A DNA stretch of 64,000 nucleotides from Lacticaseibacillus chiayiensis (lineage in GTDB: Bacteria > Bacillota > Bacilli > Lactobacillales > Lactobacillaceae): assembly GCF_004123795.1 (NCBI RefSeq), contig NZ_MSSM01000028.1:1-64000 (forward strand), in the 5' to 3' direction. Position 1 is the stretch's first letter, and each line of letters opens with the position of its first letter. The position numbers were made by a program, and so were the translations under genes. Under the pieces are notes generated by a model, which was not told the origin of the DNA, ran no database searches, and was given only the letters and a program-made list of their open reading frames with translations. Positions 1 to 7,961 of the stretch are shown here, piece by piece.

Positions 1-176
1 CGGCGTTTGGCCAGTGCGTCCACGCCACCCGCATCATACCGCTCTATCCACTGAACCACATGTGAAGGATGGACACCGTACTCTTCTCGAATGGCGTTAG
101 GTGACATACCCCCCTTCACTAAACCAATATAGTAAAGCTTTTCTTCTACGCTGTATCTCGAACCTTTTCGGCCCAT
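1..176 (-). mobile_element. IS3-family transposase OrfA, 5' part, and IS end
   Basis: Reverse translation from ATG at 176 gives a basic helix-turn-helix protein start (MGRKGSRYSVEEK, then YGVHPSHVVQWIERYD) typical of the OrfA subunit of IS3-family transposases, which binds the IS ends. The frame stays open to base 1, so the gene continues outside the window. A clear Shine-Dalgarno (AAGGAGT) lies just upstream. The end of the element is probably near 229, where the reverse strand reads TGAGGTAGACAAGC; an AGACAAGC/GCTTGTCT inverted pair follows. The element interrupts cas4. The family is fairly clear; the exact IS name and the target duplication cannot be given because the other end is not visible. 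Confidence 0.8.
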
Positions 177-660
177 AAAAATACTCCTTCCTCGGCAGAC
201 AAGCTTTAATTATTTGCTTGTCTACCTCAGTAGGAGTATACCCATCAATAGTGGCGCCGAGCATCTCCTCCAGACACATTGTTTCTAGCACCAACTGTAA
301 AGTATCGGAAAGATCCCGCTTCTGATGCCCGTGCTTGTATTCCACGACAAGCGGCTGATAGCGACTCTTGCGACCATTAAGTTGCACGCCATCTTGCGAC
401 TTATTAAACTCAACAACATCACAAATGCCACTAATACCTAATTCCGCGGAATGGACACGCAATCCCCGAACAACTAATAAATCTTTGCGTTTTTCCTTAA
501 AGGTTACATCATCAGTATTTGTATGGAGTTGAGTGCCTTCATACGTAAGCACATTGTCTTTCCAGACTTGTTCAATATGAATAAGTGCCCACTGACGTTT
601 GCAAAAAACGAAATGCTGAATGCCAGATATTAAAAGCCAATCCTCTTCTGAATAATACAA
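97..660 (-). pseudogene. cas4: Type I-C Cas4, C-terminus truncated by IS insertion
   Basis: Cas4 is a RecB-like nuclease that works with Cas1-Cas2 in choosing and trimming prespacers. The native part opens with YYSEEDWLLISGIQHF, followed by FCKRQW (first Fe-S cysteine), GICDVVEF and VEYKHG (RecB-type metal-binding residues) and a QLVLETMCLEEML helix. Native sequence stops at about IDGY (near 240); the reading frame then runs through the IS end and stops at 97. The C-terminal cysteine cluster is missing, so the Fe-S site should not form. The start is placed at TTG 660, 5 nt after a strong SD (GGAGGTGA, 666-673), which matches the usual start of this family; an upstream GTG (693) would add 11 residues without a good SD. 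Confidence 0.85.
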
Positions 661-1039
661 TCGAGTCACCTCCAAAGCAGCTATTAAATTCACCTATGCT
701 CATTATTTCACCTATTGGCTTTGATTGCCAGCAGAAGAAGCCGAAAACATAGCGCTTACAAGCCTGCAGCCAAAAGTTTTTTTAAATCTAGTTGATCATA
801 TCAGGCAGGCATTGAAGATAAGTTAACGTACTATGTTATATTATTAGTGAAGAACAACATGTTTCGGCAATGAAGATCTAAGTGCGAATGTAAGGCACAC
901 ATGAAAACGCCGGTACATTCGCACTCCTGTTGTTAAGTATATTTCGCAATTTGACTTGCTCTTTGCTTTTCTTGTGTTTTATAAATAGTTCCAGCCACAA
1001 CATATTCGTCTTATGTGTTAGGAAACACATTATGTTGCG
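661..1039 (+). promoter_or_regulatory. CRISPR leader with 11-bp inverted repeat
   Basis: This is an AT-rich stretch without a credible gene between the cas4 start and the first repeat. It contains a perfect inverted repeat, AGTGCGAATGT (881-891) and ACATTCGCACT (915-925), with a 23-nt spacer. Inverted repeats of the GTGCGAA type are familiar in type I-C leaders. The degenerate repeat lies at the other end of the array, which places the leader here and array transcription on the + strand. A promoter is not obvious: TTGACT (951-956) and TATAAA (980-985) are 23 nt apart, which is too far for a standard sigma-A pair. Confidence 0.75.
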
Positions 1040-2201
1040 GTCGCAGTCTACGTGACTGCGTGAATTGAAATTTGTTGCCGAGTTGATCGACGTTTGGTAG
1101 TGAAGTCGCAGTCTACGTGACTGCGTGAATTGAAATTGCGCTATAGGCGCGGGGAATCTGAGCTGGGCAAGTCGCAGTCTACGTGACTGCGTGAATTGAA
1201 ATTGGGTATTGGCTGGCGGATTAATCAAGGCAAGCCGTCGCAGTCTACGTGACTGCGTGAATTGAAATAGGTTGGTCAAGATATTCAAGCTTACGCCAGC
1301 GGTCGCAGTCTACGTGACTGCGTGAATTGAAATTCATTCCTGATAAGAACGGCAAAACCGAAGAGATCGTCGCAGTCTACGTGACTGCGTGAATTGAAAT
1401 TTCCAATTTCCAAAGGTGCTTATGTACGGCGATCAGGTCGCAGTCTACGTGACTGCGTGAATTGAAATATGGAAGAGGAAGTTAGCTCGGTTCCGAGTGT
1501 CTGTCGCAGTCTACGTGACTGCGTGAATTGAAATCAACCCGCTAAACGTCTTATCCATGAATGAAAGGTCGCAGTCTACGTGACTGCGTGAATTGAAATA
1601 TTTCGTCGCAAGACGAGTGACAGCAATCGATCACGTCGCAGTCTACGTGACTGCGTGAATTGAAATATCAATTGCACTGACCAAGGATGAATAGTCACCT
1701 GTCGCAGTCTACGTGACTGCGTGAATTGAAATCCAAGATTTGCAACGTGATGGTCATAAATGCGCATCGTCGCAGTCTACGTGACTGCGTGAATTGAAAT
1801 AAGTGACGCCTCCGAATCATCTGGATCCAATTGCCGTCGCAGTCTACGTGACTGCGTGAATTGAAATATCACAGCACGACTGGGAATTTGGTGTTCATTC
1901 CCGTCGCAGTCTACGTGACTGCGTGAATTGAAATTTGACGGCTTCGATGTGAGGCTGTAACTCTTTAACGTCGCAGTCTACGTGACTGCGTGAATTGAAA
2001 TCGCAAGTTGGGTTATCAGTCAATGCCAGTGGTGACTGTCGCAGTCTACGTGACTGCGTGAATTGAAATCTATTGTACACCGCGTTATGCAAGTCAATGT
2101 AAAAGTCGCAGTCTACGTGACTGCGTGAATTGAAATGGTTGCTACTTGGCCGGCACGCATGGTGGCTACGTCGCAGTCTACGTGACTGCGTGAATTAAAA
2201 T
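1040..2201 (+). CRISPR. Type I-C-like CRISPR array, 18 repeats and 17 spacers
   Basis: Thirty-two-base repeats begin GTCGCAGTCTACGTGACTGC and end GTGAATTGAAAT, with a 6-bp stem (GCAGTC/GACTGC). They start at 1040, 1105, 1171, 1237, 1302, 1369, 1437, 1503, 1568, 1635, 1701, 1769, 1836, 1903, 1970, 2038, 2105 and 2170. Spacers are 33-36 nt and all differ. The last repeat (2170-2201) ends ATTAAAAT instead of ATTGAAAT, marking the old, leader-distal end. The repeat form and the ATTGAAAT 5' handle fit subtype I-C, in agreement with the I-C-like cas4 remnant. Apart from the last copy the repeats look identical, which suggests fairly recent activity. Confidence 0.97.
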
Positions 2202-2516
2202 ATACCCCTTGTGAAGGGGCATTAGGGCGTTGAAATCATTCCAATCAATAGAATACACAAAGCAAAATTGTTGCTTTAATACTGCACTTTCTCCGCAAAT
2301 AAACCAGCATGGAACCCGACTGGAAGTCTGTCACATGCCGGCTTATTGTTTAGACTGTTTGCTGAATCTACCCGTAGTTCCTGTCGTTATAAAGTCAATA
2401 AAATGAACATCAAAATTAGAAAATCAAAACTGACAGCGGCCACCAGAATTGGTCTACAATTTATACCGTCAATTTTCTCGACATCTGGTGTTTTTTATAT
2501 GGTCGCCTCCCGATTC
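2202..2516. other. Array-distal intergenic region with hairpin and TTGAAAT
   Basis: No gene is supported here. Directly after the last repeat lies a hairpin, CCCCTT-GTG-AAGGGG (2205-2219), followed by TTGAAAT (2230-2236), which resembles the layout of a CRISPR repeat (stem, then TTGAAAT) but with a different stem and a longer gap. The rest, to the end of the GST gene, is AT-rich without recognisable signals. Confidence 0.5.
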
Positions 2517-3146
2517 TTATCCATCCGTAACGCTATGCGGCTTGCCCTCAATCTTAAGCACCTCCTTCACACTAGGCCGCTCACGCATTGATTCGTCAAA
2601 CGCCTGTAACTTCTGCAACCCATCAAACGAAAAACCAAGCCGCCGCATCCAGTTAGTCATGACAAAAAGATACGGATCCGCCATCGAAAACCGTTTACCC
2701 ATCAACCATGGCCCCTGAAGACGTTCCTCAACATACTGCAATCTCGGTGCTACCCGCTGCCACACCAATTTTTTTGAATTCGCGGTATTCGGCAGCCAAT
2801 TACCACGGCGAAATGGCGATATAAAATTTTTGTGCAGCTCCGTTGCAATATAATTTAACCACATGCGTTCCCGCCAGTAAGCCATACTGTCCTCTGAACT
2901 TCGATAATCACCCTTAGCTTTTGAGGCTATATACTCCAATATCACAGCGCATTCAGTTAGATATGTTGACGGTGAAATCTGCAACGTTGGCACATATGAC
3001 TTGGGATTGATCTGATTATAATCACCGCCTCGCCAAGTTTTGCGATCCAGGTTGACCTTTTCCGCCTCAAAATCTAGACCGGCATCTGTCAACAAAATAT
3101 GCGGCGCCATCGCACTGGTGCCTGATGCGTAAAATAACCTAAGCAT
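2517..3146 (-). CDS. Glutathione S-transferase family protein
   Basis: About 209 residues with a two-domain GST layout. The N-terminal thioredoxin-like part begins LRLFYASGTSAMAPHILL (a serine-rich active-site region) and contains SYVPTLQ (the cis-proline loop) and YLTECAVILEYIA (the E-[CS] glutathione-binding motif). The helical C-terminal domain contains LMGKRFSMADPYLFVM, the usual GST N-capping motif. It resembles bacterial beta-class GstA. The start at 3146 has GGGGG 9 nt upstream; an ATG at 3155 would touch the SD. It lies 49 nt downstream of the ArsR-type gene on the same strand, so both may be transcribed together. The substrate is unknown. Confidence 0.85.
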   Translation of the reverse strand: MLRLFYASGTSAMAPHILLTDAGLDFEAEKVNLDRKTWRGGDYNQINPKSYVPTLQISPSTYLTECAVILEYIASKAKGDYRSSEDSMAYWRERMWLNYIATELHKNFISPFRRGNWLPNTANSKKLVWQRVAPRLQYVEERLQGPWLMGKRFSMADPYLFVMTNWMRRLGFSFDGLQKLQAFDESMRERPSVKEVLKIEGKPHSVTDG

Positions 3147-3195
3147 ACTATGCATCCCCCTTTATTCGATTAACATCGAACTAATAGACAAAAAA

Positions 3196-3480
3196 TTAAA
3201 GCGTCGTCAAAAAGCCTGGTAAAAACCGTTCAAAAACTGTCTCATTGATCGATAAATACTTGGTTTGGGCCACTTGCCGCGTATGGGTCAATCCAGCCAA
3301 TCGCATAGCACGAAAATGATACGACACTGTCGATTTACTTAAATTAAGCTGCGCACTAACCTCCGAGCACGTCAGCTCTCGTCTCGCGTGGTAAAGTATC
3401 CGCAAAATCTCAATGCGATGCGGTTCACCGAGGACTTTAAAAATATTTGCCATTGTTTTATCTTTTTGTTCGATACCCAT
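3196..3480 (-). CDS. ArsR-family winged-helix repressor
   Basis: 94 residues with the ArsR-type core: LGEPHRIEILRIL (helix 1-2), ELTCSEVSAQLNLSKSTVSYHFRAMRLAGL (helix-turn-helix), then a wing. No metal-binding cysteine pair of the classic ELCVCDL form is present; only one Cys lies in TCSEV, so the effector may not be a metal. There is no good SD before ATG 3480 or ATG 3453 (MANIFKV), so the start is uncertain. A perfect palindrome directly upstream (3481-3497) is a likely operator. The neighbour transcribed after it is the GST gene, which suggests control of a detoxification function. Confidence 0.85.
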   Translation of the reverse strand: MGIEQKDKTMANIFKVLGEPHRIEILRILYHARRELTCSEVSAQLNLSKSTVSYHFRAMRLAGLTHTRQVAQTKYLSINETVFERFLPGFLTTL

Positions 3481-3497
3481 AGAACTAGCTTAGTTCT
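3481..3497. promoter_or_regulatory. Palindromic operator candidate for the ArsR-type gene
   Basis: AGAACTA-GCT-TAGTTCT is a perfect 7-bp inverted repeat with a 3-nt centre that directly abuts the ATG of the ArsR-family gene. Size and position fit an autoregulatory ArsR operator; function is inferred. Confidence 0.55.
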
Positions 3498-3625
3498 TCT
3501 GACTGCCGATGACAACCCCACTCACAGAAAAAAGGCAAAGCCTCAGTTGCGCTCACGGCCACTAAGTCTTTGCCAATTTTTAGCTGATAAAATCCATAGC
3601 TTTAGTCAATCGTACGCCAATCTCA

Positions 3626-3943
3626 TCATTCATCATAGACTTCCTTTGCCAGAGCAAACGCAGACCAAGCTTTTGGCCACCCTGCATAAAAAGCTAAATG
3701 AGTAATTTCAGCAACCACTTCTTTCTTGGTGATGCCGTGCTCCTTGCCCATACGCAGATGCGCCTTTAGTTGCGGAAAATCCCCGCTGGTCATGAGGCAC
3801 GCAATCGTAATGAGACTACGGTCGCGAGCCGATAGTTCATCCTCTTTTGACCAGACTTCGCCGAACAACACGTCATCATTAAAAGCCGCAAACTGTGGTG
3901 CAAATTTACCCAATTGTTTTCGTCCTGCTGTTTGTTTTGCCAT
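3626..3943 (-). CDS. Carboxymuconolactone decarboxylase (CMD) family protein
   Basis: 105 residues with the CMD/AhpD-like helical fold: FNDDVLFGEVWSKEDELSARDRSLITIACL, then GDFPQLKAHLRMGKEHGITKKEVVAEITHLAFYAGWPKAWSAF. The AhpD CxxC pair is absent, so a peroxidase-type activity is not expected; the protein resembles YurZ/gamma-CMD-like stand-alone proteins of unknown substrate. SD GGGAGGTG lies 7 nt before ATG inside the end of the cupin gene, so the two form a translationally close pair. Divergence from a LysR regulator suggests substrate-induced expression. Confidence 0.9.
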   Translation of the reverse strand: MAKQTAGRKQLGKFAPQFAAFNDDVLFGEVWSKEDELSARDRSLITIACLMTSGDFPQLKAHLRMGKEHGITKKEVVAEITHLAFYAGWPKAWSAFALAKEVYDE

Positions 3944-3944
3944 G

Positions 3945-4361
3945 CTATTTCACCTCCCGTAGCTGTGCATAAGCTTGATCAGAAACTGGTTCTAACCATT
4001 CGCTAGTCCCCTTGGTAATTGCCACGTGACTAAACCAATTATCTTTAGTCGCCCCATGCCAGTGTTTGATGCCTTCGTGTATTGTGACGACATCGCCTGG
4101 ATGCAATAGGCGTGCAGGTTCCCCGGCTGCTTGGTACCAACCTTCACCACTCGTAACTAATAAGATTTGAAAGCCATTGTGATGAATATGCCAATTATTC
4201 CGGCATCCGGGTTCAAAAGTCACATTGGACACGTGCACATCAACGTCATCGGACGCATTTGCTAAACTTCTCAAATAACTTTTTCCGGTAAAATATTGTT
4301 GGTACGCGCTATTAACCGCACCTAATCCAAAAATGCCTGCTTGTTGATCTTTATCGTTCAT
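3945..4361 (-). CDS. Cupin-domain protein
   Basis: 138 residues with a single cupin barrel. Motif 1 is seen as GCRNNWHIHHNGFQILLVTSGEGWY (two His for metal) and motif 2 as LHPGDVVTIHEGIKHWHGATKD. It matches small cupins that sit next to CMD proteins in lactobacilli; these are often annotated only as cupin/CMD pairs with oxidative or aromatic-acid metabolism suggested. The start ATG is preceded by AGAAGG. It is first in a two-gene unit with the CMD gene, one base apart, and divergent from the LysR gene across 222 bp. Confidence 0.9.
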   Translation of the reverse strand: MNDKDQQAGIFGLGAVNSAYQQYFTGKSYLRSLANASDDVDVHVSNVTFEPGCRNNWHIHHNGFQILLVTSGEGWYQAAGEPARLLHPGDVVTIHEGIKHWHGATKDNWFSHVAITKGTSEWLEPVSDQAYAQLREVK

Positions 4362-4583
4362 TGCTTGTGCCTTCTTATATTTTCTTTTATTATCGGTCAG
4401 ACGTTTAAAAATGTATAATACTTATATAACATGTTGTGTTATGTGTTTTCTCTATATATAAAATCAACACGCGTTCACCAGCCGAAAAGACTAAATCTCA
4501 AACGAAACAATCTGTCCCGATCTATCTCGTCTGAGGTTTTATTTCCATCCAGGCAGATCGCTACTCACTAAGGGGGGTTCTCA

Positions 4584-5576
4584 GTGGAATTAAGAACTTT
4601 GCGTTACCTCGTGGCCATTGCGGATGCGGGCACCATCACGGCCGCAGCCAATAAGATTCACATTTCTCAACCCGCCTTGTCCAGACAAATGCAGGAACTT
4701 GAAGCCGAACTTGGCACCAAACTCTTTCAGCGCAAGCGCCGGGCGATCAGTCTAACGGCAAATGGTACCTATTTGGTCAATCGTGCGCGTCAGATTCTCA
4801 ATCTAACAGAAACTGCAATTGCCGATATCGTGGATGAAAATATCATCGGTGGCAATTTGGCGATCGGTCTGGGCGAATCCCATCTCAACCGCACTGTCCT
4901 GCGCGCTGTTAAACAATTGTTAGTTGCATACCCAAGTATCCAGCTGCAACTTTATAGCGGTAACGCCGATGAAATCACAGCACGACTTGATCAAGGCTTG
5001 TTGGACTTTGGAGTTGTAATTGATCCAACTGACACTTACAAATATGCCTTTAGCAAAATTATCGGCGAAAATCTTTGGGGGTTACTTGTACCAACTAACG
5101 ATCCCTTGGCCAGTTTGCCTGGCATCTCCGCCCCTCAGATAAGCGGGCAACCACTCATTGTTTCAGAAAGACAATCGGTCGTAGAAATGTTACAAAAATG
5201 GGCCGGTCATCATTTTTCCGAAAGCCAAATTGTCGCTCGTTACAATTTAATCTATAATGCCGGATTACTTACAGAAGCAGGAATGGGTTACGTGGTTGGC
5301 ATCAGTCATCTCCTCAACCAAGAAGAAATGTCATTAAAATTTGTGCCTTTTTCGCCTAAGCTTTCGACACAAATGGCGCTCATTTGGACAAAAAATACGC
5401 CACTGTCAAAAGCAGCACAAAAGTTTTTGATGTTTTTCCAGCAAGTAAATGAACAAACATCATCACAAAAAACCGTCGCATTAGCAACGGCTCTCCTGAA
5501 TTCTTGGTTTTTCAATGATTGGGGAACGAAAGAATCTTCTGGAATTATTGAGTTTTTTCAACAATATCCTTCTTAG
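4584..5576 (+). CDS. LysR-family transcriptional regulator
   Basis: 330 residues. The N-terminal winged HTH is clear (MELRTLRYLVAIADAGTITAAA, then ISQPALSRQMQELEAELGTKLFQR), followed by a periplasmic-binding-protein-like effector domain (about 90-290) and a C-terminal tail of about 35 residues. The start is GTG with AAGGGGGG 7 nt upstream. LysR proteins usually control the divergent operon, so cupin-CMD is the likely target. A hairpin-like pair (AAATCTCA..ACGA / TCGT..TGAGGTTT, about 4493-4545) lies in the shared region. The 3' end overlaps the convergent gene at 5545 by 32 nt. Confidence 0.93.
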   Translation: MELRTLRYLVAIADAGTITAAANKIHISQPALSRQMQELEAELGTKLFQRKRRAISLTANGTYLVNRARQILNLTETAIADIVDENIIGGNLAIGLGESHLNRTVLRAVKQLLVAYPSIQLQLYSGNADEITARLDQGLLDFGVVIDPTDTYKYAFSKIIGENLWGLLVPTNDPLASLPGISAPQISGQPLIVSERQSVVEMLQKWAGHHFSESQIVARYNLIYNAGLLTEAGMGYVVGISHLLNQEEMSLKFVPFSPKLSTQMALIWTKNTPLSKAAQKFLMFFQQVNEQTSSQKTVALATALLNSWFFNDWGTKESSGIIEFFQQYPS

Positions 5577-5874
5577 CCGCATTATAGCCCTTGATAAAAT
5601 CGGCAACTTCATGCATCCGATTGCCTGAGACAAGATTTCCAAAATCAATCGCAGCTTCGGGGTAATTTCGAAAACTAAATCCATGGTCGTGATCGGTCAT
5701 CGACTGCTGGTAACCCATGTCATAATCACTGTCATCATCTGCATGTCCACTCGTTGTGGCTGCGGCTTGATAATCCTCCGTCCACTGTTTATATTCATTT
5801 GCCGATGCATCGTACTTACCGGCCTCGTAATTTTTCTTAACGTAATCGTGTAGTGACTCTAGTTTTTTAATCAT
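5545..5874 (-). CDS. Hypothetical acidic protein, no recognised domain
   Basis: About 109 residues from MIKKLESLHDYVKKNYEAGKYD. Rich in charged residues, with a patch GHADDDSDYDMGYQQSMTDHDHGFSF in the middle and a C-terminal FIKGYNAAKKDIVEKTQ. No membrane segment or signal peptide. The start at 5874 has AAGGA about 10 nt upstream; in-frame starts at 5928 and 5883 are less well placed. It is convergent with and overlaps the lysR end by 32 nt. I do not recognise the family; the period of Gly-Tyr/Asp motifs suggests a small structured cytosolic protein. Confidence 0.7.
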   Translation of the reverse strand: MIKKLESLHDYVKKNYEAGKYDASANEYKQWTEDYQAAATTSGHADDDSDYDMGYQQSMTDHDHGFSFRNYPEAAIDFGNLVSGNRMHEVADFIKGYNAAKKDIVEKTQ

Positions 5875-6106
5875 CTTTACCATTTCCTTCTGATTGTCTT
5901 CAACTTGATCGTTATTTTCACAAATCATTGAATAACAGGCTTAACTACATTTTTGAACTTTATTAGAGCTCAAATTAAAACAAAGAACAAACTGCCTTTA
6001 CCTGTTTGCGATTTATTTTATATTAACATTAGTTTTGTGCGAAAATATCGGTCATTAGTCTGAAATGACACTTCAGTCGTTTCTTGGGAACGTCTCTTAA
6101 ATCAAT

Positions 6107-6877
6107 CTACAATTCCTTCCGCCGCAAAATCAAGACAGATAATCCAATCATCACAATCAGGAAGCCAAAACTGGTAGCAATATACGGCGACAACGCACTC
6201 ATTTTCATAGCCCCCACGCCAATGCTTTGCGAAACACCGAAGAAATCAAAATACTTGAGCCACTTCCACTGTGCAATGACATTAAGAACCTCGATAAGTA
6301 GCGGGAAAATCACGACGACAATCGTGGCAATGGTCATGGATCCAGTGGCAATCAGTAAGAACACGCCTAGACTAAAGACAACGCTTAAAAAGAAGGTGGC
6401 GGCGACAATGCTCAACCCCATTGTTTCAAAAACTGTTGTCCAGTCGCCGCCTAATGCTCTACCCTTGATTAAGCCGCCGATAAGCACCATAGCAAAGTGA
6501 GTCGTGAACAAAATCAGTAGATCCAACAACATCACCAAATATTTGGCCAATATGAATTGCAGTCGCGAGATTCCGGAAATTAACGTATTTTTGTAGACCT
6601 TTTGTGTGAACTCATAACCAAAGACAATCACGAAAACGCCAATGAAAAAGTACAGCAATAACGTTGCGGTCATGTTAGCCGCCTTCAGCCCAAAAAGCAC
6701 CGTCCATGATTGATCAGCGATCTTCGTAAAAATGCCGCTGCCGACAGACACCGAGACACCGCCAACACTTTTCGTTAACACTGCCCAGAGAGCGTAAATG
6801 ATCGTCACTGCCAGCATCAGATACATGCCGACTGTGTGGAGTTGTCTATAGAAATCTGCGCGAATTTGATTAATCAT
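6107..6877 (-). CDS. ABC-2 type transporter permease
   Basis: 256 residues with about six hydrophobic helices (around 17-35, 57-85, 108-135, 145-180, 185-205, 232-250), the pattern of lantibiotic-immunity or bacitracin-export permeases (BcrB/NisE-like). Its ATG overlaps the end of the ATPase gene and has GGAGG 6 nt upstream. The pair likely forms a four-subunit complex with the neighbouring ATPase for export or removal of a peptide or drug; the substrate is not evident. Confidence 0.88.
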   Translation of the reverse strand: MINQIRADFYRQLHTVGMYLMLAVTIIYALWAVLTKSVGGVSVSVGSGIFTKIADQSWTVLFGLKAANMTATLLLYFFIGVFVIVFGYEFTQKVYKNTLISGISRLQFILAKYLVMLLDLLILFTTHFAMVLIGGLIKGRALGGDWTTVFETMGLSIVAATFFLSVVFSLGVFLLIATGSMTIATIVVVIFPLLIEVLNVIAQWKWLKYFDFFGVSQSIGVGAMKMSALSPYIATSFGFLIVMIGLSVLILRRKEL

Positions 6878-7802
6878 GGTTGGCCTCCTGCTTTTCAGTC
6901 TGACCCAACAGCTGCATGTAAAATTGTTCTAGTGAACCGGTTTGGTGACTGATGTCTTGAACCAAAACGCCATTTGTCACCAATAGTTGATTCACGCGGG
7001 CAGCGTCAACATCCCCTTTTCGCAACAACAGGCGATGATCGTCAAGCACATCGAAAGGTTTATAACCGTTGTGATCAAGTACTTGCGCGGCTAAAGGTGC
7101 TTGATCAACTGTTATCGACAGTCCTGATTGATTGGCTTGATCCAATTCGGTCTTGCTCAGTTGCTTGATCATCCTGCCGTGGTGAATAATGCCAAACCTT
7201 GTCGAGACTTGATAAAGTTCGCTCAAAATGTGACTCGAAATCAGCATGGTTGTCTGCCGTTCTTCGTTTAATCGTTTGAGTAACTGGCGAAATTCCATAA
7301 TGCCGGACGGATCCAATCCATTAATCGGTTCATCCAAAATCAGGAAATCCGGGCGCGGTAAAATTGCCAGTGCCAATCCTAACCGCTGACGCTGACCCAA
7401 TGAAAGATGACGAGCTTGCGTGCGTTGCTTTTCCTGAAGACCCACAAAGTCAATCGTTTCAGTCATCACCTGTTGATCATCGATGCCGTGTTGAATGGCG
7501 CAAAGACGCAGATTCTGTAAAACGGTCAATTTTTCAAACGCAGCTGGGCTTTCAATCACCGCGCCAATGCGACTCAATGCGCGCTGATAATGGCCGGCTT
7601 TTTCTCCCAACAACGTAATCGAGCCTGTTTGCATCGGTGAAAGTCCGGTAATCAACCTCATAAGTGTCGTTTTCCCTGCCCCGTTTTCGCCGATTAAGCC
7701 GAAAATATCACCACGCTGAACCGTAAAGCTCAAATGGTCTAGCGCCTGAAAATGGCCGAAGTGTTTGCTAACCTGATTAATGGTTAATATTGGCTCGCTC
7801 AT
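6870..7802 (-). CDS. ABC transporter ATP-binding protein (BcrA-like)
   Basis: 310 residues. Walker A GENGAGKTTLM (about 38-48), signature LSLGQRQRLGLA, Walker B FLILDEPINGLDPSGI and H-loop SSHIL are all present; about 90 C-terminal residues follow the nucleotide-binding domain, as in BcrA-type ATPases. SD GGAGG before ATG 7802. Divergent from the response regulator across 159 bp, and together with it and the sensor kinase this looks like a peptide-sensing and detoxification module. Confidence 0.93.
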   Translation of the reverse strand: MSEPILTINQVSKHFGHFQALDHLSFTVQRGDIFGLIGENGAGKTTLMRLITGLSPMQTGSITLLGEKAGHYQRALSRIGAVIESPAAFEKLTVLQNLRLCAIQHGIDDQQVMTETIDFVGLQEKQRTQARHLSLGQRQRLGLALAILPRPDFLILDEPINGLDPSGIMEFRQLLKRLNEERQTTMLISSHILSELYQVSTRFGIIHHGRMIKQLSKTELDQANQSGLSITVDQAPLAAQVLDHNGYKPFDVLDDHRLLLRKGDVDAARVNQLLVTNGVLVQDISHQTGSLEQFYMQLLGQTEKQEANHD

Positions 7803-7961
7803 ATTGCCTAACCTCCAAAACTTTTTAGTTCTCTTTTAGCCAACAAAACCAGCATACCAATTCTTTCTTAATTGCTAGCATAATCAAACCTTAATTAATC
7901 CTAAATTGTGGGATATAGCCTTTTTAGCTTACACTATTAGTAATAGGGGGTAGCGGGCATC

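Noticed and set aside
878-2092. Open frames on the minus strand with FQFTQSRRLR repeats
   Set aside because: They are translations of the CRISPR repeats and spacers, with no SD and no gene-like sequence outside the repeat unit.
4493-4545. Terminator or attenuator before the LysR gene
   Set aside because: The hairpin is imperfect and there is no upstream + strand gene; kept only as a remark.
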